A stretch of DNA of 18,313 nt from JAMCZU01 sp964479405 (GCA_964479405.1 CAYZMA010000021.1:1-18313); one strand, 5' to 3'; positions 1-8,494 are shown, numbered from the stretch's first letter. Numbers and translations: made by a program. The notes: a model not told the origin generated them from the letters alone.

Positions 1-63
1 TTTTTGTCTAGGTTTATCTCTGGTAAAAACTACCACTGTATTTATTGTAGAGCCGCGTGGGGC

Positions 64-92
64 TTGATTTTTTGGTATATTTATGCTATAAT
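64..92 (+). promoter_or_regulatory. Sigma-70-type promoter of the DGR target gene
   Basis: A -35-like TTGATT (64-69) is separated by exactly 17 bases from a consensus TATAAT (87-92), with a TATGC just before it that resembles an extended -10. Transcription would start near 99 and give a leader of about 145 bases before the target gene's start at 245. The match and spacing are directly visible; use in vivo is inferred. Confidence 0.7.
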
Positions 93-124
93 TTATTGTT
101 AGACTTAGGGTATCTTAAAAATAT

Positions 125-186
125 TCCTTGGAGCTTATCTGGTCAGGAAATTGGTCATTTTATCCTGATTAGGCAAGCTCTAAGGA
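125..186 (+). promoter_or_regulatory. Long structured hairpin in the 5' leader of the DGR target gene
   Basis: Bases 125-148 pair with 163-186 over almost the whole length. The outer arm CCTTGGAGCTT (126-136) pairs with AAGCTCTAAGG (175-185) with one G-U pair. The inner arm, CTGGTCAGGA (139-148), pairs with TCCTGATTAG (163-172) with two G-U pairs. Only one A-C mismatch lies between the arms, and the loop is 149-162. No U tract follows, so it is not a simple terminator. The 3' arm holds an AAGGAG (182-187), but that is too far from either ATG to be the main ribosome site. The loop contains GGTCA (153-157), complementary to TGACC at 207-211 and at 240-244 directly before the ATG at 245. A long-range contact is possible but speculative. 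Confidence 0.55.
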
Positions 187-244
187 GCAAATAGCACGCA
201 AATCCCTGACCTTTATGGCAGGTGTGCAAGGAGAACAACTGACC

Positions 245-916
245 ATGGCTAGAGACATGCTCGGTATTATGGAGAAGCTCGTGGCACTTCCAAGGAGACA
301 TTATGGAACTGCCTATGACTTTCTTGAAAAGTTGGTCGACCCAGAATGGGATGGGGCCGCGAAAAGGTTTCTTCGCAAGGAGAATCCGTGGCCAGAAATT
401 CAAAAGGTCACATCCAGTCTGCTTAGATTCGTCGAAGAAGTCAAACCTCTAGCAATAAAGGAGTTCTTGGCCAAAGACCACTTCAAGGTGGGTGAGGTCG
501 AGGGCGTCAAGATCGGTTATCTGGGCGATAGCTTTAAACGAGCGTTTTTTGGCACCGATCAATGCAGAGCGGAAGGCGAGGTAGCTGAAGCTACTCTTCG
601 AATACATCAGCTTAAGAAAGCTTCCGTAGACAGCCCGATCATTGCCGAACTTGGTGGTGAAGAGATTATTGAAACCACCCTTGGCCAGATGTTCGAGATA
701 ATGAAGGCTCAGGGCCATGGACAGAAGGGTAACCTTCTTGTCAATGGCTATGCCAACATTTTCTACATCCGGTCCAGTGATGGCGTCCTCTGGGCGGTCT
801 ACTGCGGCTGGGTTTCGGACTACGGCTGCTGGGGCGTTAGCGCTGATTCGGTTACGGCTCCGCGTGAGTGGGACGCTGGCTCTCGCGTCGTCTCTCGCGA
901 TTCTTCTGGCTCTTAG
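245..916 (+). CDS. DGR target protein with C-terminal variable repeat
   Basis: This 223-residue protein is diversified by the adjacent retroelement. I chose the ATG at 245 because AAGGAG lies at 229-234, 10 bases upstream; the in-frame ATG at 215 lacks such a site. The first ~155 residues are a charged, mainly helical region with FLRKENPW and GYLGDSFKRAFF motifs. I recall similar stretches in hypothetical proteins of Patescibacteria, but no function is known to me. The last ~60 residues form the variable domain, with a conserved scaffold of tryptophans and a VVSRDS end. Between the fixed residues, 14 codons differ from the template. DGR variable domains usually adopt a C-type-lectin-like ligand-binding fold; that is inference here. 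No signal peptide or membrane segment is evident, so location is uncertain. Its base composition is richer in G+C than the reverse transcriptase gene. Confidence 0.85.
   Translation: MARDMLGIMEKLVALPRRHYGTAYDFLEKLVDPEWDGAAKRFLRKENPWPEIQKVTSSLLRFVEEVKPLAIKEFLAKDHFKVGEVEGVKIGYLGDSFKRAFFGTDQCRAEGEVAEATLRIHQLKKASVDSPIIAELGGEEIIETTLGQMFEIMKAQGHGQKGNLLVNGYANIFYIRSSDGVLWAVYCGWVSDYGCWGVSADSVTAPREWDAGSRVVSRDSSGS
789..900 (+). repeat. DGR variable repeat (VR)
   Basis: These 112 bases align without gaps to 1270-1381 (offset 481). They differ at 22 positions, every one an adenine in the template copy; changes are to G (most), T and C. Nine further template adenines are unchanged and no non-adenine position differs. 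The final 14 bases (887-900) are identical in both copies and GC-rich, as expected of the initiation-of-mutagenic-homing segment. Similarity stops at 900, 16 bases before the end of the stop codon. The aligned reading frames match, so template AAC/AAT codons account for most variable residues. Confidence 0.97.
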
Positions 917-961
917 GAACTTTGACTCTGTGTCATGGTCCTATGAATCTTTGTTTCTCCT

Positions 962-974
962 CCGCCTTTGGCGG
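962..974 (+). repeat. Short GC-rich hairpin downstream of VR
   Basis: CCGCC (962-966) and GGCGG (970-974) pair around a TTT loop, about 60 bases past the variable repeat. In other DGRs a GC-rich hairpin/cruciform lies just after VR and stimulates retrohoming. This one is farther away and has a shorter stem than the classic examples, so a role in homing is only a possibility. Confidence 0.35.
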
Positions 975-985
975 GGTCAATTCAC

Positions 986-1034
986 ATGGGCTTTCCGAAA
1001 CTCTGCAAGGAGTAATAGGAGAGCCCATTTTTTT
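986..1034 (+). terminator. Terminator of the DGR target gene
   Basis: ATGGGCTTTCC (986-996) pairs with GGAGAGCCCAT (1018-1028) over 11 pairs, one of them G-U, followed by TTTTTT (1029-1034). The loop is long (21 bases). It would end the target transcript before the template-repeat region and so make the target gene its own transcription unit. Confidence 0.7.
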
Positions 1035-1050
1035 ATGTTAAAATAAATAA

Positions 1051-1093
1051 GGAATCATGAAGCGCAATGGCTACGGCTTTTGGCCGTGATTCC
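1051..1093 (+). repeat. Nested inverted repeat between target gene and TR
   Basis: GGAATCA (1051-1057) pairs with TGATTCC (1087-1093). Inside, CGGC (1074-1077) pairs with GCCG (1083-1086). A smaller stem GAGAC/GTCTC follows at 1189-1204. These could be folded parts of the template RNA leader, which in known DGRs extends beyond TR. Otherwise the 350 bases between 917 and 1269 hold nothing I recognise as a gene. Confidence 0.35.
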
Positions 1094-1269
1094 AGGTCTT
1101 TACATTTCAGAGTTGCTTTTGGTATGCCTTGAGCAAGAGCGAATGTGAAAATCTTAAAAAAATGAAAAGAATCGGTGCTATCTGTCAGGAGACTTTGAGG
1201 TCTCAAATAAAATACAGCGGGGCAATATATTTTTGCGCGCAGTGATTATGGGAGATAGATGGTACATTA

Positions 1270-1381
1270 TCTGGGCGGTCAACTGCAACTGGAATTCGAA
1301 CTACGGCAACTGGAACGTTAACGCTAATTCGATTACGAATCCGAATGAGTGGAACGCTGGCAATCAAGTCGTCTCTCGCGA
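1270..1381 (+). repeat. DGR template repeat (TR)
   Basis: This is the unmutated donor copy for the variable repeat at 789-900. It contains 31 adenines, clustered in AAC and AAT codons in the same frame as the target gene, the codon use typical of DGR templates. The non-coding RNA carrying it is reverse transcribed by the RT with adenine-specific errors, and the cDNA replaces VR. A terminator 13 bases downstream suggests that the TR RNA is an independent short transcript. The short open frame through it (from 1233) is explained by its homology to the target gene and need not be translated. No convincing promoter was found upstream. Confidence 0.96.
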
Positions 1382-1382
1382 C

Positions 1383-1784
1383 TCATTTCTTTTCTTCCAC
1401 TTTTGTGGAAGTTTTTGATATTAATCCTTTTCGCCAGTCACCTACCATTTTGCCAATATCTTCTATTTCCTGACCAATTAGAGTGAATTGCTTGGAAGGT
1501 ATGAGTTTTAACTCCCAGCAAAGTTGAATAAAAAATCTAAGCGAATCGATGGTGGACAGAGATTGGCTAAGTAAAGATATCTTGGTATCAATGGGTGAGA
1601 ATGATGCCTTTTGCAAAGTATCTAGAAGATCGGTAAATAATAAATCAATCTTTTGACCTAATCCAAAACGCTCGCATTTTGGCAGATTACGTTCTACTAA
1701 AATCCATCGTTTATAAGCATTTTTTAAGTGTTCTATGACTGGCGGAAAATTAGATTGGGAGTGCTTGTGAAAATTATTTCTCAT
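1383..1784 (-). CDS. avd: DGR accessory protein, Avd-like four-helix bundle
   Basis: This 133-residue basic, helical protein contains the pattern RFGLGQKIDLLFTDLL (about residues 40-55) and ends its helical core with IGKMVGDWRKG. Both fit my recollection of the Avd / 23S-rRNA-intervening-sequence four-helix family. Avd proteins form pentamers that bind the RT and template RNA and are needed for mutagenic retrohoming. The gene lies on the strand opposite to TR and RT, an uncommon layout. Its stop codon is 1 base from the end of TR, its last codons overlap the TR terminator, and its first 18 bases overlap the RT start. A weak AGGA lies upstream of its ATG on the minus strand. The family call is confident; the odd orientation is directly visible. 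Confidence 0.85.
   Translation of the reverse strand: MRNNFHKHSQSNFPPVIEHLKNAYKRWILVERNLPKCERFGLGQKIDLLFTDLLDTLQKASFSPIDTKISLLSQSLSTIDSLRFFIQLCWELKLIPSKQFTLIGQEIEDIGKMVGDWRKGLISKTSTKVEEKK
1394..1416 (+). terminator. Terminator of the TR RNA
   Basis: CTTCCAC (1394-1400) and GTGGAAG (1405-1411) form a perfect 7-bp stem with a TTTT loop, followed by TTTTT (1412-1416). It lies on the TR strand just after the template repeat and inside the antisense avd reading frame, where it encodes that protein's last residues. It probably sets the 3' end of the template RNA and keeps it separate from the RT message. Confidence 0.75.
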
Positions 1785-2305
1785 CTTTATCCTAAGATTA
1801 TATCTATTGAAAACCTACTATCTGCTTGGGAAGAATTTATTATTAATAAAAAGAAAAAGATTGACGTGCGCGTTTTTGCTCAACAGCTTCTTCAAAATAT
1901 TTCATTACTAAATCACGACCTTATTAATTTTACATATAAGCATGGAAGTTATCAACGGTTCAATATTAATGATCCTAAAGCCAGAGCGATTCACAAGGCG
2001 ACAGTTTGGGATCGCTTGCTTCATTGTGCGGTTTATAGAATACTTTATCCTATGTTTGATCAAGGTTTTATTTACGATTCTTATTCTTGCCGTTTAGAAA
2101 AAGGTACGCATAAAGCTGTTGCTCGGCTTGAAAATTTTACTAGAAAAGTAAGCAAAAATAATAAAGCCCCTTGCTACGCATTGAAATGCGATGTCAAAAA
2201 GTTTTTTGATTCTGTTGACCATAAAATTTTATTGAAAATCTTAAAAAAGAAGATCACTGATCCGGATACCTTGGGGCTCTTGGAGGAGATTATCAAATCT
2301 TATTC

Positions 2306-2375
2306 TTCGAGCTGTGTCGAGAAGTTCTCCGTAAAGTCGAACAATAACCATGGTATCCAGCTGAAGCTATTCGAG
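2306..2375 (+). repeat. 64-bp segment bounded by TTCGAG direct repeats within the RT gene
   Basis: TTCGAG occurs at 2306-2311 and again at 2370-2375. The intervening sequence encodes about 20 residues that do not resemble the usual short linker between SY and the PIGNLTSQ motif of DGR reverse transcriptases. Removing one repeat plus the spacer (64 bases) would both shorten the linker to a normal length and put the two RT halves in frame. It could therefore be a small insertion with a 6-bp duplication, though such short repeats can arise by chance. Confidence 0.4.
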
Positions 2376-2394
2376 AGAGAGAGAGAGAGAGAGA
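2373..2394 (+). repeat. (GA)11 microsatellite in the RT gene
   Basis: Eleven perfect GA units occupy 2373-2394, directly before the conserved motif 4 of the reverse transcriptase. It encodes alternating Glu-Arg in either relevant frame. Tracts of this length slip during replication, and each 2-base change alters the frame. The present copy number leaves the RT out of frame by one base. Confidence 0.95.
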
Positions 2395-2843
2395 CGAATA
2401 CCGATTGGCAATCTAACTTCTCAACTTTTTGCCAATGTTTATATGGATGAGTTTGATCGATTTGTTAAGCATGAATTAAAAATTAAGTATTATCTTCGGT
2501 ATTGCGATGATTTTATTATTTTGGCAAACAATCAAATTTATTTGCAAGAATTAATTGGGAAAATAGAATTATTTTTGCAATCCAAGCTCAAGCTTAAATT
2601 GCATGAAAACAAAGTTAATATACGAAAATTAAATCAAGGAATTGATTTCTTGGGATATGTGGTCCGGCCACATTGTTGTGTTTTACGAACCAAAACTAAA
2701 AAAAGAATGTTTAAAAATATAAACAACAAAAATCTACCTTCTTATCTTGGTTTATTAAAACATTGTAATTCATATAAATTAAGAAAAAAATTGCTATTTT
2801 AACTTTTAATTTAAGGGAAAATTTGCTAGAATTAAAGCAAGTT

Positions 2844-2914
2844 GCGGGTATGATTTAGTGGTAGAATGCGTCCTTCCCAAGGACGAGATACGGGTTCGAT
2901 TCCCGTTACCCGCT
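2844..2914 (+). tRNA. tRNA-Gly (anticodon CCC)
   Basis: Acceptor arms GCGGGTA (2844-2850) and TACCCGC (2907-2913) pair perfectly. The anticodon stem CGTCC/GGACG encloses TTCCCAA, giving anticodon CCC. The T-arm CGGGTTCGATTCCCG is canonical and the discriminator is T, usual for bacterial glycine tRNA. CCA is not encoded. Confidence 0.95.
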
Positions 2915-2917
2915 TAG

Positions 2918-2992
2918 GCCGAAGTAGCTCAGTGGTAGAGCAACATTTTCGTAAAATGAAGGTCGGCGGTTCAAATCCGCCCTTCGGCTCCA
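2918..2992 (+). tRNA. tRNA-Thr (anticodon CGT)
   Basis: Acceptor GCCGAAG (2918-2924) pairs with CTTCGGC (2982-2988). The D-arm has GCTC/GAGC, and the T-arm GGCGG/CCGCC is perfect. The anticodon loop TTCGTAA gives CGT (Thr). The outermost pair of the anticodon stem appears to be an A-A mismatch, the one irregularity. CCA is encoded (2990-2992). It lies 3 bases after tRNA-Gly and probably shares its transcript. Confidence 0.92.
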
Positions 2993-3041
2993 ATAAATTA
3001 TGGCCAAGCTTCCGCTTGTCGCGGAATTTTCTCAAGAAAAT

Positions 3042-3359
3042 ATGAAAAAGATTTATCTTATTTTTAAAGGAGTAATTAAAGATTTTATTTTTAATTCTTT
3101 TTGGAAGTCGTGGTCAGTCATAATAATTATCGTTTTATCATTGACTTTGAATGGCTTTTTGTGGTATATTTTCCTTTCAAAAATTAAAGTTAACTTTGTA
3201 CCATTTATTTTTGCTTCTGGTTTAATATTTTTAAATTTACTGCTTGGAAATTTTTTGTGGGAAAGAGAAAAAATAGCTAGTTACTTTCTTATTTCAGTCG
3301 GACTTTTTGTTCAAGTTTTAATGTTAGTCCTTATCCGTTTCCTAATGATGATTTTTTAA
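3042..3359 (+). CDS. Small polytopic membrane protein, unknown function
   Basis: This 105-residue protein has about three hydrophobic segments (roughly residues 25-45, 50-70 and 82-104) and a basic N-terminus (MKKIYLIFKG), so it is most likely an inner-membrane protein. I prefer the ATG at 3042. The upstream ATG at 3000 starts 8 bases after the tRNA and would add a stretch unlike the rest; neither start has a strong ribosome site. It ends 3 bases before the GT2 gene, so it is probably co-transcribed with it. I do not recognise the family. Its position suggests an accessory role in cell-surface glycan synthesis, which is inference. Confidence 0.6.
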   Translation: MKKIYLIFKGVIKDFIFNSFWKSWSVIIIIVLSLTLNGFLWYIFLSKIKVNFVPFIFASGLIFLNLLLGNFLWEREKIASYFLISVGLFVQVLMLVLIRFLMMIF

Positions 3360-3362
3360 TTT

Positions 3363-4859
3363 ATGAAAAAAAGAAAATTAACACGATTTTTAGAAATTGT
3401 TCCCGGCGCGGTTACTTGGATGGCGCTGACTTTGCCGATTATCTTTTCCTTTTTTTGGCCGGCGGCGGTAGCGACTTTTGTGATTACTTTTGATTTGTAT
3501 TGGCTCTACAAATCAATTTTGATGGGTTATCATTTAATTTCAGGTTATCGTAATTTAAGACATGATTTAATAGTTGACTGGCAAGAAAAGTGTCAAAATG
3601 CGCCTAAAGATAATCTTAATTTAGATTATCGCCAAATTTATCAGGCGGTTATTTTTGCTACTTACAAAGAAGAGATTGATATTTTGGTACCGTCCTTTGA
3701 GGCTCTTTTGGAATCTGATTTCCCCCAAAATAGAATTATTGTTGTTTTAGCGACAGAAAAAAGAGATTTCCAGAGAGCAAAGTTAAATGCCGAAATTTTA
3801 AAAACAAAATTTGGTCACAAGTTTTTTGACTTTTTAGTCACAGTTCATCCTGATATTTCGGGCGAAGTAAAAGCCAAAGGCGCCAATGTGAAATGGGCGG
3901 CTAAGGCTTTGCAAAAATTTATTGAAAGTAAAAATATTCCCCTTGAAGATGTTATTGTTACTACTTGCGATGCAGATTCGCGTTTGCATAGAAAATACCT
4001 GTCGTGTTTGGCTTATAAATATATTACTAATCCTAATAGGGAACACAGGAGTTTCCAGCCAATACCATTGTATTCAAATAACATTTGGCAAGCGCCGGGT
4101 TTTTCGCGGATTATTGCTTTTGGCAATTCTTTTTGGCAATTAATTGAAGCAACCAGACCGTGGCGACTAATAAATTTCTCAACCCATGCAATGAGTCTTA
4201 AAACTTTGGTGGAAATTGATTTTTGGGACACATCAGTTGTCAATGAAGACTCGCGTCAATTTTGGCGAGCCTATTTTCGCTTTGAAGGCGACCACGAAGT
4301 TGTGCCTTTATTTATTCCGGTTTATATGGACGCGGTTCTTTCTGGTAGTTTCTGGCAAACTTTTAGAAATCAATATCTCCAAAAAAAACGATGGTATTAT
4401 GGTGTGGAACATTTTCCCTATGTTGTGACGGAATCTTTAAAAGCCAAAAAAATTCCGCTTTCTGATCGTTTAGTGAAGAACTATCGTTTATTTGAAGCTA
4501 ATTATTCTTTGGCTACTTCTTCCATTTATATTGCTGTTATCGCATGGTTACCTCTGCTTTTTGGACCAGGTTTTCAAGATACTGTTCTAGCCCAAAATTT
4601 ACCAATAGTGATCAGAATTTTATTAGGGCTAACGTGGATAGGTCTTTTAACTTCAATGACAATTTCTTTTCTTCTTTTACCGCCGATGCCTGCGGGTTAT
4701 CGTCGTCATAGATTTTTGAGTATGATTTATCAATGGATATTAATTCCTTTTACAGCGATACTACTAAGTTCCTTTCCGGCGATTGATGCCCAAACTCGTT
4801 TTATGTTAGGAAAATATATGACATTTTATGTGACTGAAAAAAAAGTGGTAGCGAACTAA
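3363..4859 (+). CDS. Membrane-bound family 2 glycosyltransferase
   Basis: The 498-residue protein has hydrophobic segments near the N-terminus (about 15-55) and several at the C-terminus (about 385-480), around a cytoplasmic GT-A domain. Visible family 2 features are ATYKEE near residue 97, the DADS metal-binding motif near 200 (TTCDADSRLH), an acceptor-site-like NEDSRQFWR near 290, and QKKRWYYG near 340, which matches the (Q/R)xxRW motif of processive synthases and related enzymes. It should transfer a sugar from a nucleotide donor to a lipid or polysaccharide acceptor at the membrane; the sugar cannot be told. It sits between a small membrane protein and a GT-C enzyme with 3- and 6-base gaps, consistent with one operon for surface glycan or glycoprotein assembly. 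Confidence 0.85.
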   Translation: MKKRKLTRFLEIVPGAVTWMALTLPIIFSFFWPAAVATFVITFDLYWLYKSILMGYHLISGYRNLRHDLIVDWQEKCQNAPKDNLNLDYRQIYQAVIFATYKEEIDILVPSFEALLESDFPQNRIIVVLATEKRDFQRAKLNAEILKTKFGHKFFDFLVTVHPDISGEVKAKGANVKWAAKALQKFIESKNIPLEDVIVTTCDADSRLHRKYLSCLAYKYITNPNREHRSFQPIPLYSNNIWQAPGFSRIIAFGNSFWQLIEATRPWRLINFSTHAMSLKTLVEIDFWDTSVVNEDSRQFWRAYFRFEGDHEVVPLFIPVYMDAVLSGSFWQTFRNQYLQKKRWYYGVEHFPYVVTESLKAKKIPLSDRLVKNYRLFEANYSLATSSIYIAVIAWLPLLFGPGFQDTVLAQNLPIVIRILLGLTWIGLLTSMTISFLLLPPMPAGYRRHRFLSMIYQWILIPFTAILLSSFPAIDAQTRFMLGKYMTFYVTEKKVVAN

Positions 4860-4865
4860 ATTTCT

Positions 4866-6425
4866 ATGAAAGTAGAGAAAAATTTTATTTTCAAAATAAT
4901 TCTTGTTGTTATTTTTACCGCTAGTTTTTTGCTAATGATATTTTCCGGGCTTTCCGATTCACAGACAACCGATGAAGCTATTCATTTATTTTCCGGTTAC
5001 ACTTATTTAACCCAAAATGATTTTCGGCTTGATCCCGAACATCCGCCACTTCTAAAAGAGTTATCGGCTTTACCTTTACTTTTTTTTCAAAATCTTAATA
5101 TTTCTTTAGGCGATCTTTGGTTAAAGTCGGGGAATTTTTATTATGACTCTTGGCAAGAGGCCAGAGTATTAGGAGAACAGTTTTTTTATTTGCTAGGTAA
5201 TAATCCCGCTAAACTTTTATTTTGGGGGAGATTGCCTTTTATTTTTTTAACTTTGATTTTGGGCTATGCGGGCTATTTTTGGGCCAAAAAATTATACGGT
5301 GTTAAGGCTGGAATTCTTTCAGCTTTTTTAATTTTATTTTTTCCCAACTTTCTAGCTCACGGTCATTTAATTAATACCGATCTGGGTTTGACTTTATTTA
5401 TTTTTATTGCCACTTACTTTTGGGGTAAGTTCCTAAAGCAAAAAAATTGGCAGAATTTACTTTTGACCGGATTATTTAGTGGTTTAGCTATGGCTTCAAA
5501 ATATACTGCCATAATATTATTTATTATTTTATTTATCTTGGCGGTGGTTAAATTATTTCAAGAAAAAAAAGAATACGGCAAAATCATTTTGGGATATGTG
5601 GGGGTTCTGATTATTTCTCTTATGGTGATTTGGGCAACCTATGGTTTTTCTTTAAATTTTCTAGCGAATTATTATAAAGGTATTTCTTTTGTTTTACAAC
5701 ATGCTCTTGGTGGTCATGGTTCTTTTCTTTTGGGGCAAAATTCCAATGTTGGTTGGTGGTATTATTTTCCAATTACGATATTATTTAAAACTCCCATTCC
5801 AATATTTATCTTGTTAATTCTAACAATAATATATTTCAAAAAAATCCATTCTAAAGACCTTTTTGACGAGTATCTTTTGATTATCCCGCCAATCATTTAT
5901 TTAGTTTTTGCCATGATTTCAAAAGCGGATTTAGGCATTCGGCATATTCTACCAATTTTTCCTTTTCTATTTGTTTTTATTGCAAAATCAACTAATATTT
6001 TAGAATTTACAAAATTAATCTGGCTTAAAATTATTATTGTTATTTCTATCGTATGGTATTTAATTAGTGCCTTAGTTTCTTTTCCAAATTATTTGGCTTA
6101 TTTTAATGAATTTGTTAGTGGACCGAAAGGTGGATATAAAATTTTGGCCGATTCTAATTTGGATTGGGGACAAGATATTTATCGGCTCAAAATTTATCTT
6201 GATGAGAACAAAATAGAGAAAATTTATCTTGTTTATCCTTGGGATGGCGATTCTGCTTTAAACTATTCTGGTATTAATTTTGAGCCATTAACGCCTGCTA
6301 TGCAAAATGTGAAAGGTCCGGTAGTGGTTTCGGCGACTTATTTTCAAACCGATGTCTACAAGTGGCTTAAAAAATATCCCTTTGAGCAAATCACACCCGG
6401 ATTATTTATCTTTAATCTACCTTGA
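4866..6425 (+). CDS. GT-C glycosyltransferase, PMT/ArnT-like
   Basis: This 519-residue protein has about 10-12 hydrophobic segments. After the first segment comes a loop with TTDEAIH (about residues 37-43), which includes the acidic residue typical of GT-C catalytic loops, and then DPEHPPLLKE (about 57-66), the signature of the dolichyl-phosphate-mannose:protein mannosyltransferase / ArnT (PMT_2) group. The C-terminal part, with DSNLDWGQD, is also found in bacterial members as I recall them. Such enzymes use polyprenyl-phosphate sugars and act on the outer face of the membrane, on proteins or lipids. It follows the GT2 gene by 6 bases, so the GT2 may make its lipid-linked donor. The substrate is unknown. 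Confidence 0.85.
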   Translation: MKVEKNFIFKIILVVIFTASFLLMIFSGLSDSQTTDEAIHLFSGYTYLTQNDFRLDPEHPPLLKELSALPLLFFQNLNISLGDLWLKSGNFYYDSWQEARVLGEQFFYLLGNNPAKLLFWGRLPFIFLTLILGYAGYFWAKKLYGVKAGILSAFLILFFPNFLAHGHLINTDLGLTLFIFIATYFWGKFLKQKNWQNLLLTGLFSGLAMASKYTAIILFIILFILAVVKLFQEKKEYGKIILGYVGVLIISLMVIWATYGFSLNFLANYYKGISFVLQHALGGHGSFLLGQNSNVGWWYYFPITILFKTPIPIFILLILTIIYFKKIHSKDLFDEYLLIIPPIIYLVFAMISKADLGIRHILPIFPFLFVFIAKSTNILEFTKLIWLKIIIVISIVWYLISALVSFPNYLAYFNEFVSGPKGGYKILADSNLDWGQDIYRLKIYLDENKIEKIYLVYPWDGDSALNYSGINFEPLTPAMQNVKGPVVVSATYFQTDVYKWLKKYPFEQITPGLFIFNLP

Positions 6426-6541
6426 TTTTAAGTGGTTTTTAAAGGATAATAAAATAAGAAAAGAAATATCTATTTTAAAGTTTGAAAATTAATAAATTTA
6501 ACCATTGATTTAAAATTAGAAATTAGAAATTGAAAATTAGT

Positions 6542-6545
<4 letters not shown>
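6426..6545. other. AT-rich spacer before tRNA-Pro
   Basis: This is a 120-base AT-rich spacer with short imperfect direct repeats of TTAGAAATT (around 6515-6535). It probably contains the tRNA-Pro promoter, but no clear -35/-10 pair can be chosen. No gene is seen. Confidence 0.5.
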
Positions 6546-8137
<1,592 letters not shown>

Positions 8138-8332
8138 TTCGCCCTCCTCATTGTTTATGCTTTATTTTTTTGCTTTTGGCCTAAAGCGCGGGGTAATCGC
8201 CCCACCCATATGGGGCGATTTGGAAAACTTGCTTTCTCGCCTTTGGCGAGGTGAAAAAAATCGGGAAGCAAAAGTATATACTATATAATACTCATACTTC
8301 GTCATACTTTTGCTTTAGGGCTGTCCGCCCCT
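8138..8332 (-). promoter_or_regulatory. Recombinase promoter region with hairpins
   Basis: The region holds a GC-rich palindrome AATCGCCCC/GGGGCGATT (about 8192-8220), a TCGCC/GGCGA hairpin (8237-8251), and a perfect 12-bp inverted repeat, AAGCAAAAGTAT (8266-8277) with ATACTTTTGCTT (8304-8315), around an AT-rich core that could contain the -10 box. Direct CATACTT repeats (8293, 8303) lie next to the right arm. These could be repressor or recombinase binding sites. A GC-rich stem like the first one recurs at 14704-14732 on the far side of the cargo, in reverse orientation. Confidence 0.45.
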
Positions 8333-8494
8333 ACGAACCATCAACTTTTCAACAAAAAGGCAACATGGGACTGGAAAGCGGAATACTCCATTTTATTGGG
8401 CTACAAGGGAGAAATTAAGCAAGCGACGACCGCCTCTGGCGGTCGGAGCGAAGCTCCAGAAAATATTAAAATTCAACAAAGTTTCAACTGGTCG
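8333..8494 (-). repeat. 162-bp perfect inverted repeat, right arm
   Basis: It is the exact reverse complement of 6617-6778. It carries the recombinase C-terminal codons and the inverted attachment core TGGTCG (8489-8494). Unlike the left arm it continues seamlessly into the element's other terminal sequence, so it represents the joined ends of the element. Confidence 0.95.

Larger units (their letters stand above)
1767..2802 (+). pseudogene. DGR reverse transcriptase, split by a frameshift at a GA repeat
   Basis: The two halves together form a DGR-type reverse transcriptase of about 345 codons. The likely start is GTG at 1767, with GGGAG at 1757-1761. The first half (to 2393) carries the fingers/palm motif KCDVKKFFDSVDH with its catalytic Asp. 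The second half is in the next frame. It carries RIPIGNLTSQ (2395-2424), the DGR-specific IGxxxSQ motif 4, then YCDD with the catalytic Asp pair and FLGYVVRP, and ends in a normal SYLGLLKHCNSYKLRKKL tail. No stop lies in the second frame between the GA tract and 2443. The frames meet at an 11-copy GA tract; 12 or 9 copies would restore one reading frame, as would loss of a 64-base segment between TTCGAG repeats. All catalytic motifs are intact, so the damage is recent, reversible or a sequencing error. Known function: adenine-mutagenic copying of TR RNA. Confidence 0.85.

Noticed and set aside
717..1046. 109-codon ORF overlapping the end of the target gene
   Set aside because: Other-frame shadow of the GC-rich target gene, running through the terminator hairpin; no family features.
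1233..1418. Short ORF through the template repeat (61 codons)
   Set aside because: It is open because TR is a copy of target-gene coding sequence; no ribosome site, and a terminator lies inside it. Treated as non-coding template RNA.
2832..3035. 67-codon minus-strand ORF
   Set aside because: Antisense translation of the two tRNAs, a common false ORF (GIEPVSRPW-type sequence).
3834..4428. Three 70-76-codon ORFs within the glycosyltransferase region
   Set aside because: Shadows of the GT2 gene in other frames; the main frame carries all conserved motifs.
6515..6540. Short TTAGAAATT repeats as a CRISPR-like or iteron array
   Set aside because: Only 2-3 imperfect units without spacers; consistent with AT-rich intergenic drift.
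8333..8494. Right arm of the 162-bp repeat dismissed as an assembly artefact
   Set aside because: Its inner flank differs from that of the other arm, and its outer continuation differs from the right-end copy at several positions, so a simple graph duplication does not explain it; long-read confirmation is still desirable.
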